A stretch of DNA of 64,000 bases from Cladobotryum mycophilum (GCA_036429605.1 JAVFKD010000016.1:806001-870000); one strand, 5' to 3'. Numbered from the stretch's first letter, positions 9,838-20,944 are shown. Program-made: numbers and translations. Notes: generated from the sequence alone by a model not told the origin.

Positions 9838-12800
9838 TTTTAGTTAGTATCTTTAAATAAAATAAAAAAAGGTATAAGCTTTTATTACTCGGGTTAATTT
9901 TATATTATATTCTTTTTATTTTTATATTTTCTTTTCGTTTAATATCTTTATTATAATTTTAACTTTTTTATTAATTAAAAATATATTATTCTTTTAAGGC
10001 TAAAGAACTATCTAACTATTATACCTCTTAGCTTTTTATTATTTAATACTATATAAACCTTATAATAGATTTTTAGCTTTTAAAATAATAGTTTTTTTTA
10101 TTTTTTAATTAATAAATAGTTAATAAAAAGATAAAAGTATATTTTTATTGTATTCCTGTACTTATAAAATAATAGATTATACTTTAATACTTATTATAAA
10201 GAAACCTAATTAAAGCTTATTTTTCTAATATAAAACTATATTAATATAAAACTTTTATACTTTAGTAGTTTATTATAAGCTTTAAGAATCTTTTTATCTA
10301 TTAAAACTAATTTTTTAATATCTATAATCTTATAAACTCTTCTTTTTTATATTAAAAATACTATATCTTTTAGTTATTTCTATCGTAAGGATTATTTTTT
10401 TTAGTGTTATTACTGGGTTATTTTTATTAAAATACTAGATTTAGAGTTATTTTCCTTTTAGATTATCTAATTTCTTTTATAGGCTTTTTTTTATTTTAAG
10501 AATTTTTATAATTACTATACATTTATATTTTATATACCCTGATATTTTAGTTTTTTTAAGCCTTTAAAAGAATCTTATTATTTTATAATTTAGGTATAGG
10601 TCTAGTGAAGGTATTATAACTTTTATTTTTAAGTTTTTTATTAAAATCGCTTTATATATACTAATTATAACTTATAAATATAATATTTATTATATAATTA
10701 GTCTTTTTATTAAGTCTTTTAATTCTTTTTCTAAAAATATAGAATTATAACAAGATCCTATACTATAGGCTAAAACACTTTATATAACCTTTATATAAAT
10801 TTCTTTTACCCTTAATAACTAATAACCTTATATTAATACTATTAATCTACGAAAAACTATTCTTTATCTTTTAAGTTTTATTATAATTTTATTTATATAG
10901 TTTTTTTATTTTAGTTTTTTATTAATTTATATTCCTAGAATATTTATTTTCTAAACTAGTTTTATTATATTATTCTTAAGTTAGATTTAAGTTATATTAG
11001 TATTTTTTATTTTTATAAAGTATATTAATTTATTTTTTATAGATTTAAACTAAATTTTAATTTTTTTTATTTACTTTTAATAGACCAATTATATATTCTT
11101 TAATCTAACTTAGGTTAAAGCTATTATATCTTTAAAAACTAAAATATTTATATTATTAATAAAACCTATAATTATTATATTTCTTTTAAATAAAAGAAAA
11201 TAATATAAGAAAATAATATATAATAGAAAAAAATTAAAAATAATAAAAAACTTTAAAAAACTTTTATTTTAATATTAAAATACTTTAACGTAATCCACAA
11301 GCGAGCGGACCACACAAGCAAGCAGACCACTTATTTAGATCAGAATAAAGTCACTTTTTTATAGCCCTTTTTTTATACCTAGATTAAAAAAATATTAAAT
11401 AATTATTATACTAATAACAAAATAAAAAATATTCTTTTTATTTTATTATATTTTTTTATAAGTTTATATATTATAGTCTATTTTATTATACTTACTATAA
11501 TGTATAGCCTTTATATAAAACCTTTTTTATTACTTTTCTTATTCTATTTATATATTTATATTTCTTTAATCTAATTAACCTATTTTTTTTAATAATCAAA
11601 GTATCTTTAAATTATATATATATTTTCTTTGCTTTATAGTACTTACTTATAGCTTTATTTATTATATAAAGGTCTTAGATCTTTATATATAAAAGTATGA
11701 TTTAATATATTATTATTATTATTTCTTTTATAAATTAATTAATTATATTTAATGTTATAGTTAAAGAGTTATTTTAGTAAGTAGTAATATAATTTTTTAT
11801 ATATTTTAATTATAAATTAATCTTATATATATTTTTTAGTGTTTTTAAGACTTAAGGCTATATAGGCCTAATTAGTGTTTTTAAAGGTATTGATATTTGT
11901 AATTCTATATAAAGCTTTAAAAGAATATTTTATAAATTAAATAATAATAAACTAAATCTTAAAAAGCCTTTTTTAATATTCTTTTTATTAATTATAGTAA
12001 AAAACGTTATATAAAAGGTATAAAGGAAGTTAAGTTTATTAATATATATAATATATATATACATTAGCTTTTTAATTTATTAATTATATACTTACTTTAA
12101 TAGCCTAAAATAACTAATATTTAATAGTTAAAGCAAATATAAGAAATAAAAAAGTATATAAACTATAATAATCTTATATTTTTTATAATAAAGCTTAAAT
12201 ACTATTAAGTAATAGCTTTTATGGTTATTAAAGATAAGTATTTAATAAATTCCTTTTATATAAGAAACTATATAATAATTAAAATATTTAATTTAATCTA
12301 AACTAATCTTATTAATAGTCTAGTTATTTTTTATTATTATAATATATTAATCTATTAAAAGATTATACTTTTAATACTAATTTTTAAGATAGTATTATAT
12401 AATAAGAATAATAAGTAATAATATTATTTAATCTATTATATTAATGCTTTAGATTATAGTTATTTACTTTTGGTTATTAGACTAAAATAATTTAACTTTT
12501 ATAAAACCTTTTAAAGTTATAATAACTATACCTAGAAAAATAATATTTATTATATAATTAATTTTATTAAAATTATAAAAATTATTATTAAAAACTTTAT
12601 ATTTAACTTTTATATTCTATATAAAAATAAATTAATTATTAATAAGCTTTAGATTTTTATATTTAGTTTTTTAATAGTTATATTTATAAGTCTAGTATAT
12701 ATAAAACTTTAATTAGTATTTAATAAAGTTTAATACTTAATTTTTATTACCTAATAGTATATTATATATATATAATAGATAATTAGTTATTTTTTTAATA

Positions 12801-14676
12801 CTAAATAATTTAGGTAGAAATGATTATATAAATAAATTAATTATATACTTAATTATAACCTTTTTTTAATTTTATAAGATTTATTAAATTAGTAATTATA
12901 TTATATTATAAAGATATACTAGTATAATATTAAAGAATTATTATACAATTAATATTATAGATCTTAACTATAGCTTTAAGACTTAAATTTAGGTTTTATT
13001 TAAAAGTTTAAAAAGTAAATAGTATTTTATTTTTATTTAAAGGTTTTATTATAAAAGATTATAAAGGAATTTAATATATAGATATAAAGGTAAATATTAT
13101 TATAGAGAGTGGTCTGCTTGCTTGTATAGTCCGCTTGCTTATGGATTATATTAATTATTTATTATTAAAGTAAAAATATATTAATCTTTTAATAAAATAT
13201 TCTTTAATTTATGTTATTAATAGGATTAATATTTTAAGTATATATGGAATATATAATAATCTAATATAGTATATTTTATTAAATATCCTTTTTAAGTTAA
13301 GTTATAATAATAATATAATCTTATAATAATTTTAAATTATTTAAATTAACTTTTAAAATAAATAAATTATTACTTTTATAAATTTATAAATTTATTTTTT
13401 ATTTAGTTTTTTAATAAAATTTAGTATAATTCTATTAAAATTATAATCTTATTTATTATTACTTTATTAATTATTTTATTAATTATATTAAATAATAAAA
13501 TTAAATACTATACTTTTACTATTTTTAAATCTTTTTAACTTTTTCTAGGTTTATAAATAATAATAATTTTTATATAATAAAAATAAACTAAATAATACTT
13601 ATATTTAATTATTATATTAATTAAAATTAATAATACTTTTTTTAACTTTATATTATATACTTTTAATAAGCTAGTTAAAATCCTATTCTCTTTTAGGGCC
13701 TTTTATAATATTATTTTATTTATAGTCTTATTAATATTATTATAATTAAATAAATATCTCCTAGTTTCTGCTATGTTTTTAAGCCTATTTAGATCCTAGT
13801 CTTTTAGAATATTTATTTTATTTATTATTAGTTCTAGGAAAAACCTATTTACTAAAATTATTATTCTTTTCTTATAATCAAAGATTAAATATATATTATA
13901 TTTATTTCTTTTAAGGTCTAGGATCTTAACTATTTCTAAGGGTAAGTAACTTCTTACTCTTACCTCTCTCTCTAGTTTCTGCAATTACTTAATATTAATT
14001 AAGATATTATATAAATTTTTCTTTTAAATTCTTTATTTCTTTATAATTATAGTATAAAAAAGAATTGTTTTTATTTATTTTAATATATTTTAAAATAAAA
14101 ATATATAATAACTTAAGTATTTTCTTTTAATATATTATTTATTTCTTAAAGCTTAGTTTATTAGGTAATTCTATTATTTTTTTCTTTTAGTTCTAGTATT
14201 CTTTTATACTAGCGTTATTAAGTTTATAATCTTTTTAAATTCTTTAATAATCTAGTCCGCTATACTATTAATCTTTTTTTATTTATAAGGGTTCTTTTTT
14301 TTATAGTTTAGCGAAACTTGATCTTAGCTTTTACCTTTATTCTAGAAGTATTAAGTTTTCTTTAAAACCAGGCTTTCTTATTGCTAGCTTATATTATAGT
14401 TATAGTTATATTAAGGATTATATTTATAACCTGGGGGAAATGATTAGAGTCTTTTATATTTATTTAGTTTTTGTATCTTATTTAAAAGTCATAGATTATT
14501 TATGTATAATTTATTGTCCTATTAAAGTAGTTTTTTCTTACTTTAATAAGTTTGTCTTTTAGTATAAAAAAACTAAATCACTACTGGGTTATTAATGTTA
14601 TTACTTTATTATAATCTTATAACTCTTTTCTTATATTGTTTTATATTAGGTAATATTAGTTAAAGTCTTTTATAAA
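9838..14676 (-). pseudogene. Decayed LINE ORF2, copy B, split by a pogo insertion
   Basis: Continues the unit-B alignment with the LINE relic of unit A: 9838-11287 corresponds to about 4621-6071 and 13152-14676 to about 6072-7600. The reading frame is destroyed by near-complete conversion to A/T. The pogo copy at 11288-13151 lies in the middle, between two TA dinucleotides, and a second pogo insertion at 14679 ends the readable part. Confidence 0.6.
11288..13151 (-). mobile_element. Full-length, RIP-killed Fot1/pogo-like element (copy 1)
   Basis: Starts ACGTAATCCACAAGCGAGC and ends with the inverted, mutated form GCTTATGGATTATAT, flanked by TA at 11286-11287 and 13152-13153. The 1864-bp length and the internal order match the intact element at 17744-19627 in the same (minus) orientation, but the transposase frame is lost to A/T mutation throughout. 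The termini carry the AGCGAGCGGACCAC word twice per end instead of the GTGGTACAC form of the intact element, so it belongs to a different subfamily. It interrupts the unit-B LINE. Confidence 0.85.
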
Positions 14677-14678
14677 TA

Positions 14679-15074
14679 ACATAATCTATAAGCGAGCGGA
14701 CCACACAAGCAAACGGACCACCCTCCATAATAATATTTACCTTTGTATTTATATATTAAATTCTTTTATAATCTTTTATAGTAAATCCTTTAAATAAAAG
14801 TAAAATATTACTTATTTTTTAAGCTTTTAAATAAAACTTGAATTTAAGTCTTAAAACTATAGCTAGAATCTATAATATTAATTATATAATAATTCTTTAG
14901 TATTATAATAATATATTTTTATAATATAATATAATTACTAATTTAATAAATCTTATAAAATTAAAAAAAAAGACTATAATTAAATATATAATTAATCTAT
15001 TTATATAATTATGTTTATTTAAATTATTTAATATTAAAAAAATAACTAATCATTTATTATATATATATAATATA
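14679..15074 (+). mobile_element. 5' fragment of a pogo-like element (copy 2), plus orientation
   Basis: Begins ACATAATCTATAAGCGAGCG next to TA (14677-14678) inside the LINE relic and reads into the transposase 5' region in plus orientation. It stops inside a run of TA repeats at about 15060-15074, where copy 3 starts. The rest of this copy, and the right part of the LINE it entered, are not found further right. Confidence 0.75.
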
Positions 15075-15951
15075 ACGTATTCTATAAGCGAGTGTACTAT
15101 ACAAGCGAGTGTGCCATCTCTTAGTACCTTATATAGAAAAAAACAAAATTATCTTTTAATACTTTTTAATTTATATTAAATATCTAATTATTATAATAGT
15201 ATTAAAAGAAAATAATTATATTTTTTACTTAATTATATTTTCTTATAGGTTTATATATTATAGCTAGTCTTATTGTACTTATTATAGCATAAAGTCTTTA
15301 TATAAGCAGACTCTTTTTATTACCCTTTTTATTTAATTTGCTTATTTATATCTCTTTAATCTAATTAATTAATTCTTTTTTAAATAATAAATATACCTTT
15401 AAGTTATATATAAGTTTTTTTACTCTATAATACTTATTTAATGTTTTATTTATTATATAAAGCTTAAAGACCTTTTTATATAAAAGTATTATTTAATATA
15501 TAATTACTATTATATTTTTTATAAATTAATTAATTATAATTAATATTATAATTAAAAAACTATTTTAATAAATAAAAATATAATTTTTTATATACTTTAA
15601 TTATAAGATAGTCTTATATATGTTTTTTAGTGTTTTAAAGACCTAAGATTATATAGGTTAAGATAATATTTCTAAAGGTATTAATGTTTATAATTCTATA
15701 TTAAATATTAAAAGAATATTTTACGGATTAAATAATAATAGACTAATTTTTTTAAAACCTCTTTTACTATTCTTTTTATTAATTATAGTAAAAAATACTA
15801 TATAAAAGGTATAAAAGAACTTAAGCTTATTAATATATATAATATATATATATATTAATTTCTTAATTTATTAATTATATATTTATTTTAATAGCTCATA
15901 GTAATTAATATTTAATAACTAAAAAAAATATAAGAAATAAGAAAATATATA
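15075..15951 (-). mobile_element. 3' half of a pogo-like element (copy 3), left segment
   Basis: Starts ACGTATTCTATAAGCGAGTG after TA 15073-15074, with a diverged terminal word (AGCGAGTGTACTA/AGCGAGTGTGCCA). It continues in minus orientation through the relic of the C-terminal zinc-knuckle region. It is interrupted at TA 15950-15951 by copy 4 and resumes at 19701. Confidence 0.8.
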
Positions 15952-17743
15952 ACGTAATCCATAAGCGAGCAGACCACATAAGCGAGCGGACCACTTATTC
16001 AAATTAAAATAAAACCACCTTTTTATAGCCTTTTTCTTTTATACCTATATTAAAAAAATATTAAGTAACTATTATACTAATAATAGAATAAAAAATATCC
16101 TTTTTACTTTATTATATTTTTTTATAAGTTTATATATTATGGCCTATCTTACTGCACTTACTATAACGTATAGCTTTTATATAAGACCCTTTTCATTGCT
16201 TTTTTTACTCTATTTACGTATTTATATTCCTTTAATCTAATTAACCTATTCTTTTTTTAATAGTAAAAGTACCTTTAAGTTATATATATATTTTTTACTT
16301 TATAGTATTTATTTATAGTTTTATTTACTATATAAAAATCTTAGACCTTTATATATAAAAGCATTACTTAATATATTATTACTATTATTCTTTTTATAAA
16401 TTAGTTAATTATATTTAATATTATAATTAAAGAGTTATTTTAGTAAATAGTAATATAATTTTTTATATATTTTAATTATAAATTAGCCTTATGTATATTT
16501 TTTAGTGTTTTTAAGACCTAAGGCTATATAGGTTTAATTAGTGTTTCTAAAGGTATTAATGTTTATAATTATATATAAAGCTTTAAAAGAATACTCTATA
16601 GATTAAATAATAATAGACTAGATCCTAAAAAGCCTCTTTTAATATTTTTTTTTAATTATAATAAAAAATACTATATAAAAGACATAGAAAAAGTTAAGCT
16701 TATTAATATATATGATATATATATATATTAACTTTTTAATTTATTAATTATATACTTGCTTTAATAGCCTAAAATAACTAATATTTAATAGTTAAAATAG
16801 ATATAAGGAATAAAAAGATATATAGATTATAATAATCTTATACTTTTTATAATAGAACTTAAATATTATTAAATAGTAGTTTTTATAGTTATTAAAGATA
16901 AATATTTAATAGATTTTTTTATATAAGAAGTTATATAATAATTAAAATATTTAATTTAATCTAAGTTAATCTTATTAATAGTTTAGTTATTTTTTATTAT
17001 TATAATATACTAATTTATTAAAAGATTATACTTTTAATACTAATTCTTAAGATAATATTATATAATAAAAATAATAAGTAATAATATTATTTAATTTATT
17101 ATATTAATATCTTAGATTATAGTTATTTACTTTTAATTATTAAACTAAAATAATTTAGTTTTTATAAAGTCTTTTAAAATTATAATAACTATATTTAAAA
17201 AACTAATACTTATTATAAAACTAATTTTATTAAAGTTATAAAGATTATTATTAAAGATTTTATATTTAACTTTTATATTCTATATAAAAGTAAACTAATT
17301 ATTAATAAACTTTAGATTTTTATATTTAGTTTTTTAATAATTATATTTATAAGCTTAGTATATATAAAGTTTTAGTTAGTATTTAATAAAATCTAACATT
17401 TAATTTTTATTAATTAATAATATATTATATATATATAATAAATAATTAATTATCTTTTTAATATTAAATAATTTAAATAAAAATAATTATATAAATAGAT
17501 TAATTATATATTTAATTATAGTTTTTTTTTAATTTTATAAGATTTATTATATTAGTAATTATATTATATTATAAAAATATATTAATATAATATTAAAGAA
17601 TTATTATATAATTAATATTATAAATCTTAATTATAGCTCTAAGACTTAAATTCAGGTTTTATTTAAGAGCTTAAAAAGTAAGTAATACTTTACTTTTATT
17701 TAAAGGTTTTATTATAAGAGATTGTAAAGGAATTTAATATATA
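15952..17743 (-). mobile_element. Pogo-like element (copy 4), main segment, RIP-decayed
   Basis: Starts ACGTAATCCATAAGCGAGCA inside copy 3. It carries a nearly complete but A/T-saturated transposase relic in minus orientation, and near its 5' end it is broken at TA 17742-17743 by the intact copy 5. Its remaining ~71 bases follow at 19628-19700, ending GGATTATAT next to TA 19701-19702. Total length is about 1.86 kb, as for copy 1. Confidence 0.85.
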
Positions 17744-17787
17744 ACGTAATCCATAAGCGAGTGGTACACACAAGCGAGTGGTGCACC
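17744..17787. repeat. Left terminal inverted repeat of copy 5 (44 bp), containing two tandem ~17-bp words
   Basis: After ACGTAATCCAT come AAGCGAGTGGTACACAC and AAGCGAGTGGTGCACC in direct tandem. The right end (19584-19627) is the inverted copy with a single G/A difference. Two direct copies per end are a plausible double binding site for the CENP-B/psq-type DNA-binding region of the transposase. Confidence 0.85.
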
Positions 17788-17915
17788 CCACCTAGTACAC
17801 CATTTAGAAGAAAATAAAACCAACTCTTCGTAGCTTTTTTCTACGCCCTTCTATTAAAAATATATTAAATAATTATTATAATAGTATTAGATAAAGATGT
17901 ACCTTTCTTACCTTC

Positions 17916-18052
17916 TTAAATTTCTTTACAGGTTCGTATATTATGGCCAGTCTTGCTGCACTTGCTACAGCGCGGAGCTTTCGTACGAGCAGACCCTCCT
18001 TGCCGTCTCTCTTGCTCTAGTTGCTCATTTATATCCCTTTGATCCAATTGAT
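17916..18052 (-). pseudogene. Out-of-frame C-terminal tail of the transposase with CCHC zinc knuckle
   Basis: This minus-strand stretch reads openly in the frame one base off from the transposase ORF. It shows an acidic/Gln helix and C-x2-C-x4-H-x4-C (CSKCSKTGHNIRTC) at about 17931-17972, then a stop. It has no start of its own and is meaningful only as the displaced C-terminus of the ORF above it. Confidence 0.8.
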
Positions 18053-19528
18053 CTATTCCTTCTTGAATAGTAAATGTGCCTCCAAGTCGTATGCGAGTTT
18101 TTTTGCTCTGCGGCGCTTGCTTAATGCCTCATTTGCTGCACGAAGTTCAGAGACCTCTTCGCGTAAAAATGCCACTTGATGCATAATTGCCGTTGCTCCC
18201 TTTGTAAATTGGTCAATCGCATTTAACATTGAAGTTGGAGAGCTATCTTGATGAGCGGCAATACAATTCTTTATATGCTCTGACTGTGAGTTAGCCTCGT
18301 GTGCGTTTTTTGGTGTTTTTGAGACCCAAGGCTGTACGGGCTTAGGCAGCGTTTTTGGAGGTGTTAATGTTCGTAATTCTATATCAAGCATCGAAAGAAC
18401 CCTCTGTGGATTAAATGGTAATAGACCAGCTCCTGAAAAACCTCCTGTAATATTCTTCTCGTTGATTGTAGCAAAGAATGTCGTATGAAAAGCACAGAGG
18501 AAGTCAACCTTGCTGATGTGCGTAATATGCATACGCATTAACTTCTCAATTTGCCGACCGTATGCCTGCTTCAATGGCCCAAAACAACCAACATCCAATG
18601 GCTGAAGGATATGCGAGGAATGCGGAGGCATACAGACTGTAATAATCTTATGCTCCTTGCAATAGAGCTCAAATGCCGTTGAGTGGTGGCTCTCGTGGCC
18701 ATCAAGGATAAGCATTCGATAGATCCCTTTTGTACGAGAAGCTGTATGACGATCAAAATGCTTAATCCAATCTAAGCCAACCTCATTGGTAGTCCAGCCA
18801 TTCTCTGTTGTTGCAATACGCCAATCTGCTGGAAGATTACACTCTCGATACCAATTCTCAAGATGGTATTGTGCAGCAAGGATAATGAGTGGTGGTATTG
18901 CCCAGCCCATTGCATTGACGCCTTGGATTACAGTTGCCCACTCCCGATTGCCAGGCTGGGATAATTTCGTCTTTTTAAGGCCTTCTGAAGTCGTAACCAC
19001 CATGCCTGGAAAGATAATACCCATCATGAAGCCAGTCTCATCAAAGTTATAGAGATCATCATCAAGGACCCCATATTTGGCCTTTATATTCCGTACAAGT
19101 GCAAACCAATTGCTTATAAGCTTTGGATCTTCACATTGAGCTCTTTGATAGTCGTATTTGCGAGCCCAGCGTGTACGGAGCTTTGGCTGGCGTTTAACGA
19201 AGTTTGATGCCCAGTTTTTGCCAACTGGTGGCGCGTCGCGTACGCGCAGTAGATGATTGGCCATTTCTTCAACACCACGCAATCTAGGAGGAAATGATCT
19301 TGCAGATAGATCAATTATATGCTCAACTATAGCCTCTTCTTCTGATTTTGTAAGATTCATTGAATTGGCTCTTGTATCGCATCTTGATGGTGTACCAGCG
19401 CGACGCCGACTAAGAGTCATACAACTAACATTGTAGATTTTTGCTACAGCTCTAAGACTTAAATTTGGGTCTTTTTGAAGAGATTGAAGGGCAAGAGAGA
19501 TCCTATTCTCATTTGAAAGTGTTGCCAT
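18053..19528 (-). CDS. Fot1/pogo-family transposase, C-terminally frameshifted
   Basis: The 491-aa ORF begins at ATG 19528-19526. Residues about 5-45 form a psq-type helix-turn-helix and about 60-128 a CENP-B/Tc5-type helix-turn-helix. The DDE_1 catalytic core has D163 (NFDETGF), D276 (LILDGHESH) and D312 (QPLDVGCFG). The 35 residues between D276 and D312 fit the DD35D signature of Fot1/pogo cut-and-paste transposases. The ORF ends abruptly after a basic stretch (SKRRRAKK). In the next frame downstream, the family-typical tail continues (GGTFTIQEGIDQLD, then zinc knuckle CSKCSKTGHNIRTC) to a stop at 17916-17918. One extra A in the A7 run (18098-18104 on the plus strand) would join them into about 537 residues, close to the 542 of Fot1. 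Either the run is a base short in the assembly or this copy has lost its knuckle. Confidence 0.93.
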   Translation of the reverse strand: MATLSNENRISLALQSLQKDPNLSLRAVAKIYNVSCMTLSRRRAGTPSRCDTRANSMNLTKSEEEAIVEHIIDLSARSFPPRLRGVEEMANHLLRVRDAPPVGKNWASNFVKRQPKLRTRWARKYDYQRAQCEDPKLISNWFALVRNIKAKYGVLDDDLYNFDETGFMMGIIFPGMVVTTSEGLKKTKLSQPGNREWATVIQGVNAMGWAIPPLIILAAQYHLENWYRECNLPADWRIATTENGWTTNEVGLDWIKHFDRHTASRTKGIYRMLILDGHESHHSTAFELYCKEHKIITVCMPPHSSHILQPLDVGCFGPLKQAYGRQIEKLMRMHITHISKVDFLCAFHTTFFATINEKNITGGFSGAGLLPFNPQRVLSMLDIELRTLTPPKTLPKPVQPWVSKTPKNAHEANSQSEHIKNCIAAHQDSSPTSMLNAIDQFTKGATAIMHQVAFLREEVSELRAANEALSKRRRAKKLAYDLEAHLLFKKE

Positions 19529-19627
19529 AATAGATGGTAGAGGAATTTAATGTATAGTGATAGAGGTAGATATGGCTATTAAGGGTGTACCACTCGCTTG
19601 TGTGTACCACTCGCTTATGGATTACGT

Positions 19628-19700
19628 TAGATATAAAGGTAGATATTATTATAGAGGGTGGTCTGCTTGTTTATATAGTCTGCTTGCTTATGGATTATAT
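19628..19700 (-). mobile_element. 5' terminal segment of pogo copy 4
   Basis: Continues copy 4 after the copy-5 insertion. It contains the inverted terminal words (GGTCTGCTTG and AGTCTGCTTGCTT) and ends GGATTATAT before TA 19701-19702. Confidence 0.85.
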
Positions 19701-20310
19701 TAAACTATAATAATCTTATACCTTTTATAATAGAATTTAAATATTATTAAGTAATAGCTTTTATAATTATTAAGAATAAGTATTTAATAAATTTCTTTTA
19801 TATAAAAAGCTATATAATAATTAAAATATTTAATTTAATTTAAGTTAATTTTATTAATAGTTTAATTATTTTTTATTATTATAATAGATTAATCTATTAA
19901 AAGATTATATTTTTAATATTAATCTTTAAAATAATATTATATAGTAAGAATAATAAATAATAATATTACTTAACCTATTCTATTAATGCCTTAGATTATA
20001 GTTATTTATTTCTAATTATTAGGCTAAAATAATTTAGTTTTTGTATAGCTTTCTAAAGTTATAATTACTATATTTAAAAAGATAATACTTATTATAAAGT
20101 TAGTCTTATTAAAGTTATAAAAATTATTATTAAGGATTTTATATTTAATTTTAATATTCTATATATGCTTAAATTAAGTATTAATAAGTATTAGGTTTTT
20201 ATATTTAGCTTTTTAATAATTATATTTATAAGCTTAGTATATATAGAGTTTTGGTTAGTGTTTAATAAAGTTTAATACCTAGTTTTTATTAATTAATAAT
20301 ATATATATAT
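19701..20310 (-). mobile_element. Copy 3, right segment, truncated at a TA run
   Basis: Resumes the copy-3 sequence exactly where copy 4 interrupted it (15951). It runs through the A/T-saturated middle of the transposase, then stops in an AATAATATATATATAT run, followed by unrelated sequence. The 5' part and its inverted repeat are missing. Confidence 0.75.
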
Positions 20311-20691
20311 ATTTTTTTTTCATTCATTACGCTTATGGAGGCCGAAGGCCTATGAAGCGGCTATCTATCTATCTAAAAGCTTACTGTACAGTGACTTTCT
20401 AGAATAGTAGCTAGCTGGCTAGCTTTCAAGCTAACAGTATAAGGCCTTGTGTGTTCCAGTTGGTGGTTTTCTTTCTCCTAGTTCCAAGCGTTATGTATGT
20501 CCCTTAGCCTCTAGGCTGACTAGCTAACTAATCAGCCTATATCTACTCTTCTAAAAACCAGCTTCGCGTACAGATCTTCGTGCTAGTAAGGAAGCCTATT
20601 AGGGCTTCCTTTCCTAGTTTTGTTGTGAAGAGCTTCTGTAACGTTAGCTGGGCTCCTGGCCCTAAGGCCTTAATAATATATTATATATATA
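20311..20691. other. Unassigned sequence between the pogo nest and the LTR-like element
   Basis: Moderately AT-rich with no sustained ORF. It contains short palindromic words such as GGCCGAAGGCC and repeated CTAGCTAG-type motifs. It may be the 3' internal end of the retroelement whose LTR-like sequence follows, but no coding similarity could be read. Confidence 0.3.
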
Positions 20692-20944
20692 TGTTAAAAT
20701 GAACTAGTTAATACCCTATTAATTAGTTCCTAACAATAAGAAACAATAAGACTATTGTTTCTATTGTTCTCTAGGCTATTCTAGCCTATTCCAGTAGGTT
20801 CTAACAATAGACAATAATCCTATTGTTTCTATTGTTCTATAGGCTATTCTAGTTTATTCTTTTACTTTCTATGCCCCACTTATATTTCCTATATATAGTA
20901 GATAGATTCCTGTCTTCTAGTTAGTCAGTAGATCAAATACAACA
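20692..20944. mobile_element. LTR-like sequence (about 253 bp), probably of a Copia-type element
   Basis: Begins TGTTAAAATGAACTAG and ends AATACAACA, a TG...CA arrangement with termini of the kind common in Copia LTRs. Inside are two tandem ~60-bp repeats (about 20727-20783 and 20790-20851), each ending in GTTTCTATTGTTC plus TAGGCTATTCTAG. The first has a perfect hairpin GAAACAATA-agac-TATTGTTTC. No target duplication flanks it (ATATA before, TCTTA after), so it is not a clean solo LTR; it may be one end of a truncated element. Confidence 0.45.

Larger units (their letters stand above)
8216..14678. repeat. Unit B of the tandem duplication, heavily RIP-mutated and interrupted by later insertions
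   Basis: This is the second head-to-tail copy of the unit at 3484-8215. Discounting the solo LTR (8520-8963) and the pogo copy (11288-13151), it spans about 4.15 kb and corresponds to about 3484-7640 of unit A; the remainder is cut off by a pogo insertion at 14679. Sequence is largely A/T, with C surviving mostly where unit A also retained it. Confidence 0.7.
17744..19627 (-). mobile_element. Near-intact Fot1/pogo-like transposon (copy 5), innermost of the nest
   Basis: This 1884-bp element starts ACGTAATCCATAAGCGAG and ends with the exact complement CTCGCTTATGGATTACGT, flanked by TA at 17742-17743 and 19628-19629, the target duplication of the Tc1/mariner/pogo superfamily. It has normal GC content and a long transposase ORF. 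Being un-RIPed and innermost, it is the youngest insertion of the series. Its transposase ORF is frameshifted near the C-terminus, so present activity is doubtful unless the shift is an assembly error. Confidence 0.92.

Noticed and set aside
14679..20310. One large composite transposon bounded by copies 2 and 3
   Set aside because: Junction-by-junction reading with TA duplications shows serial nested insertions; terminal words differ between the supposed ends.
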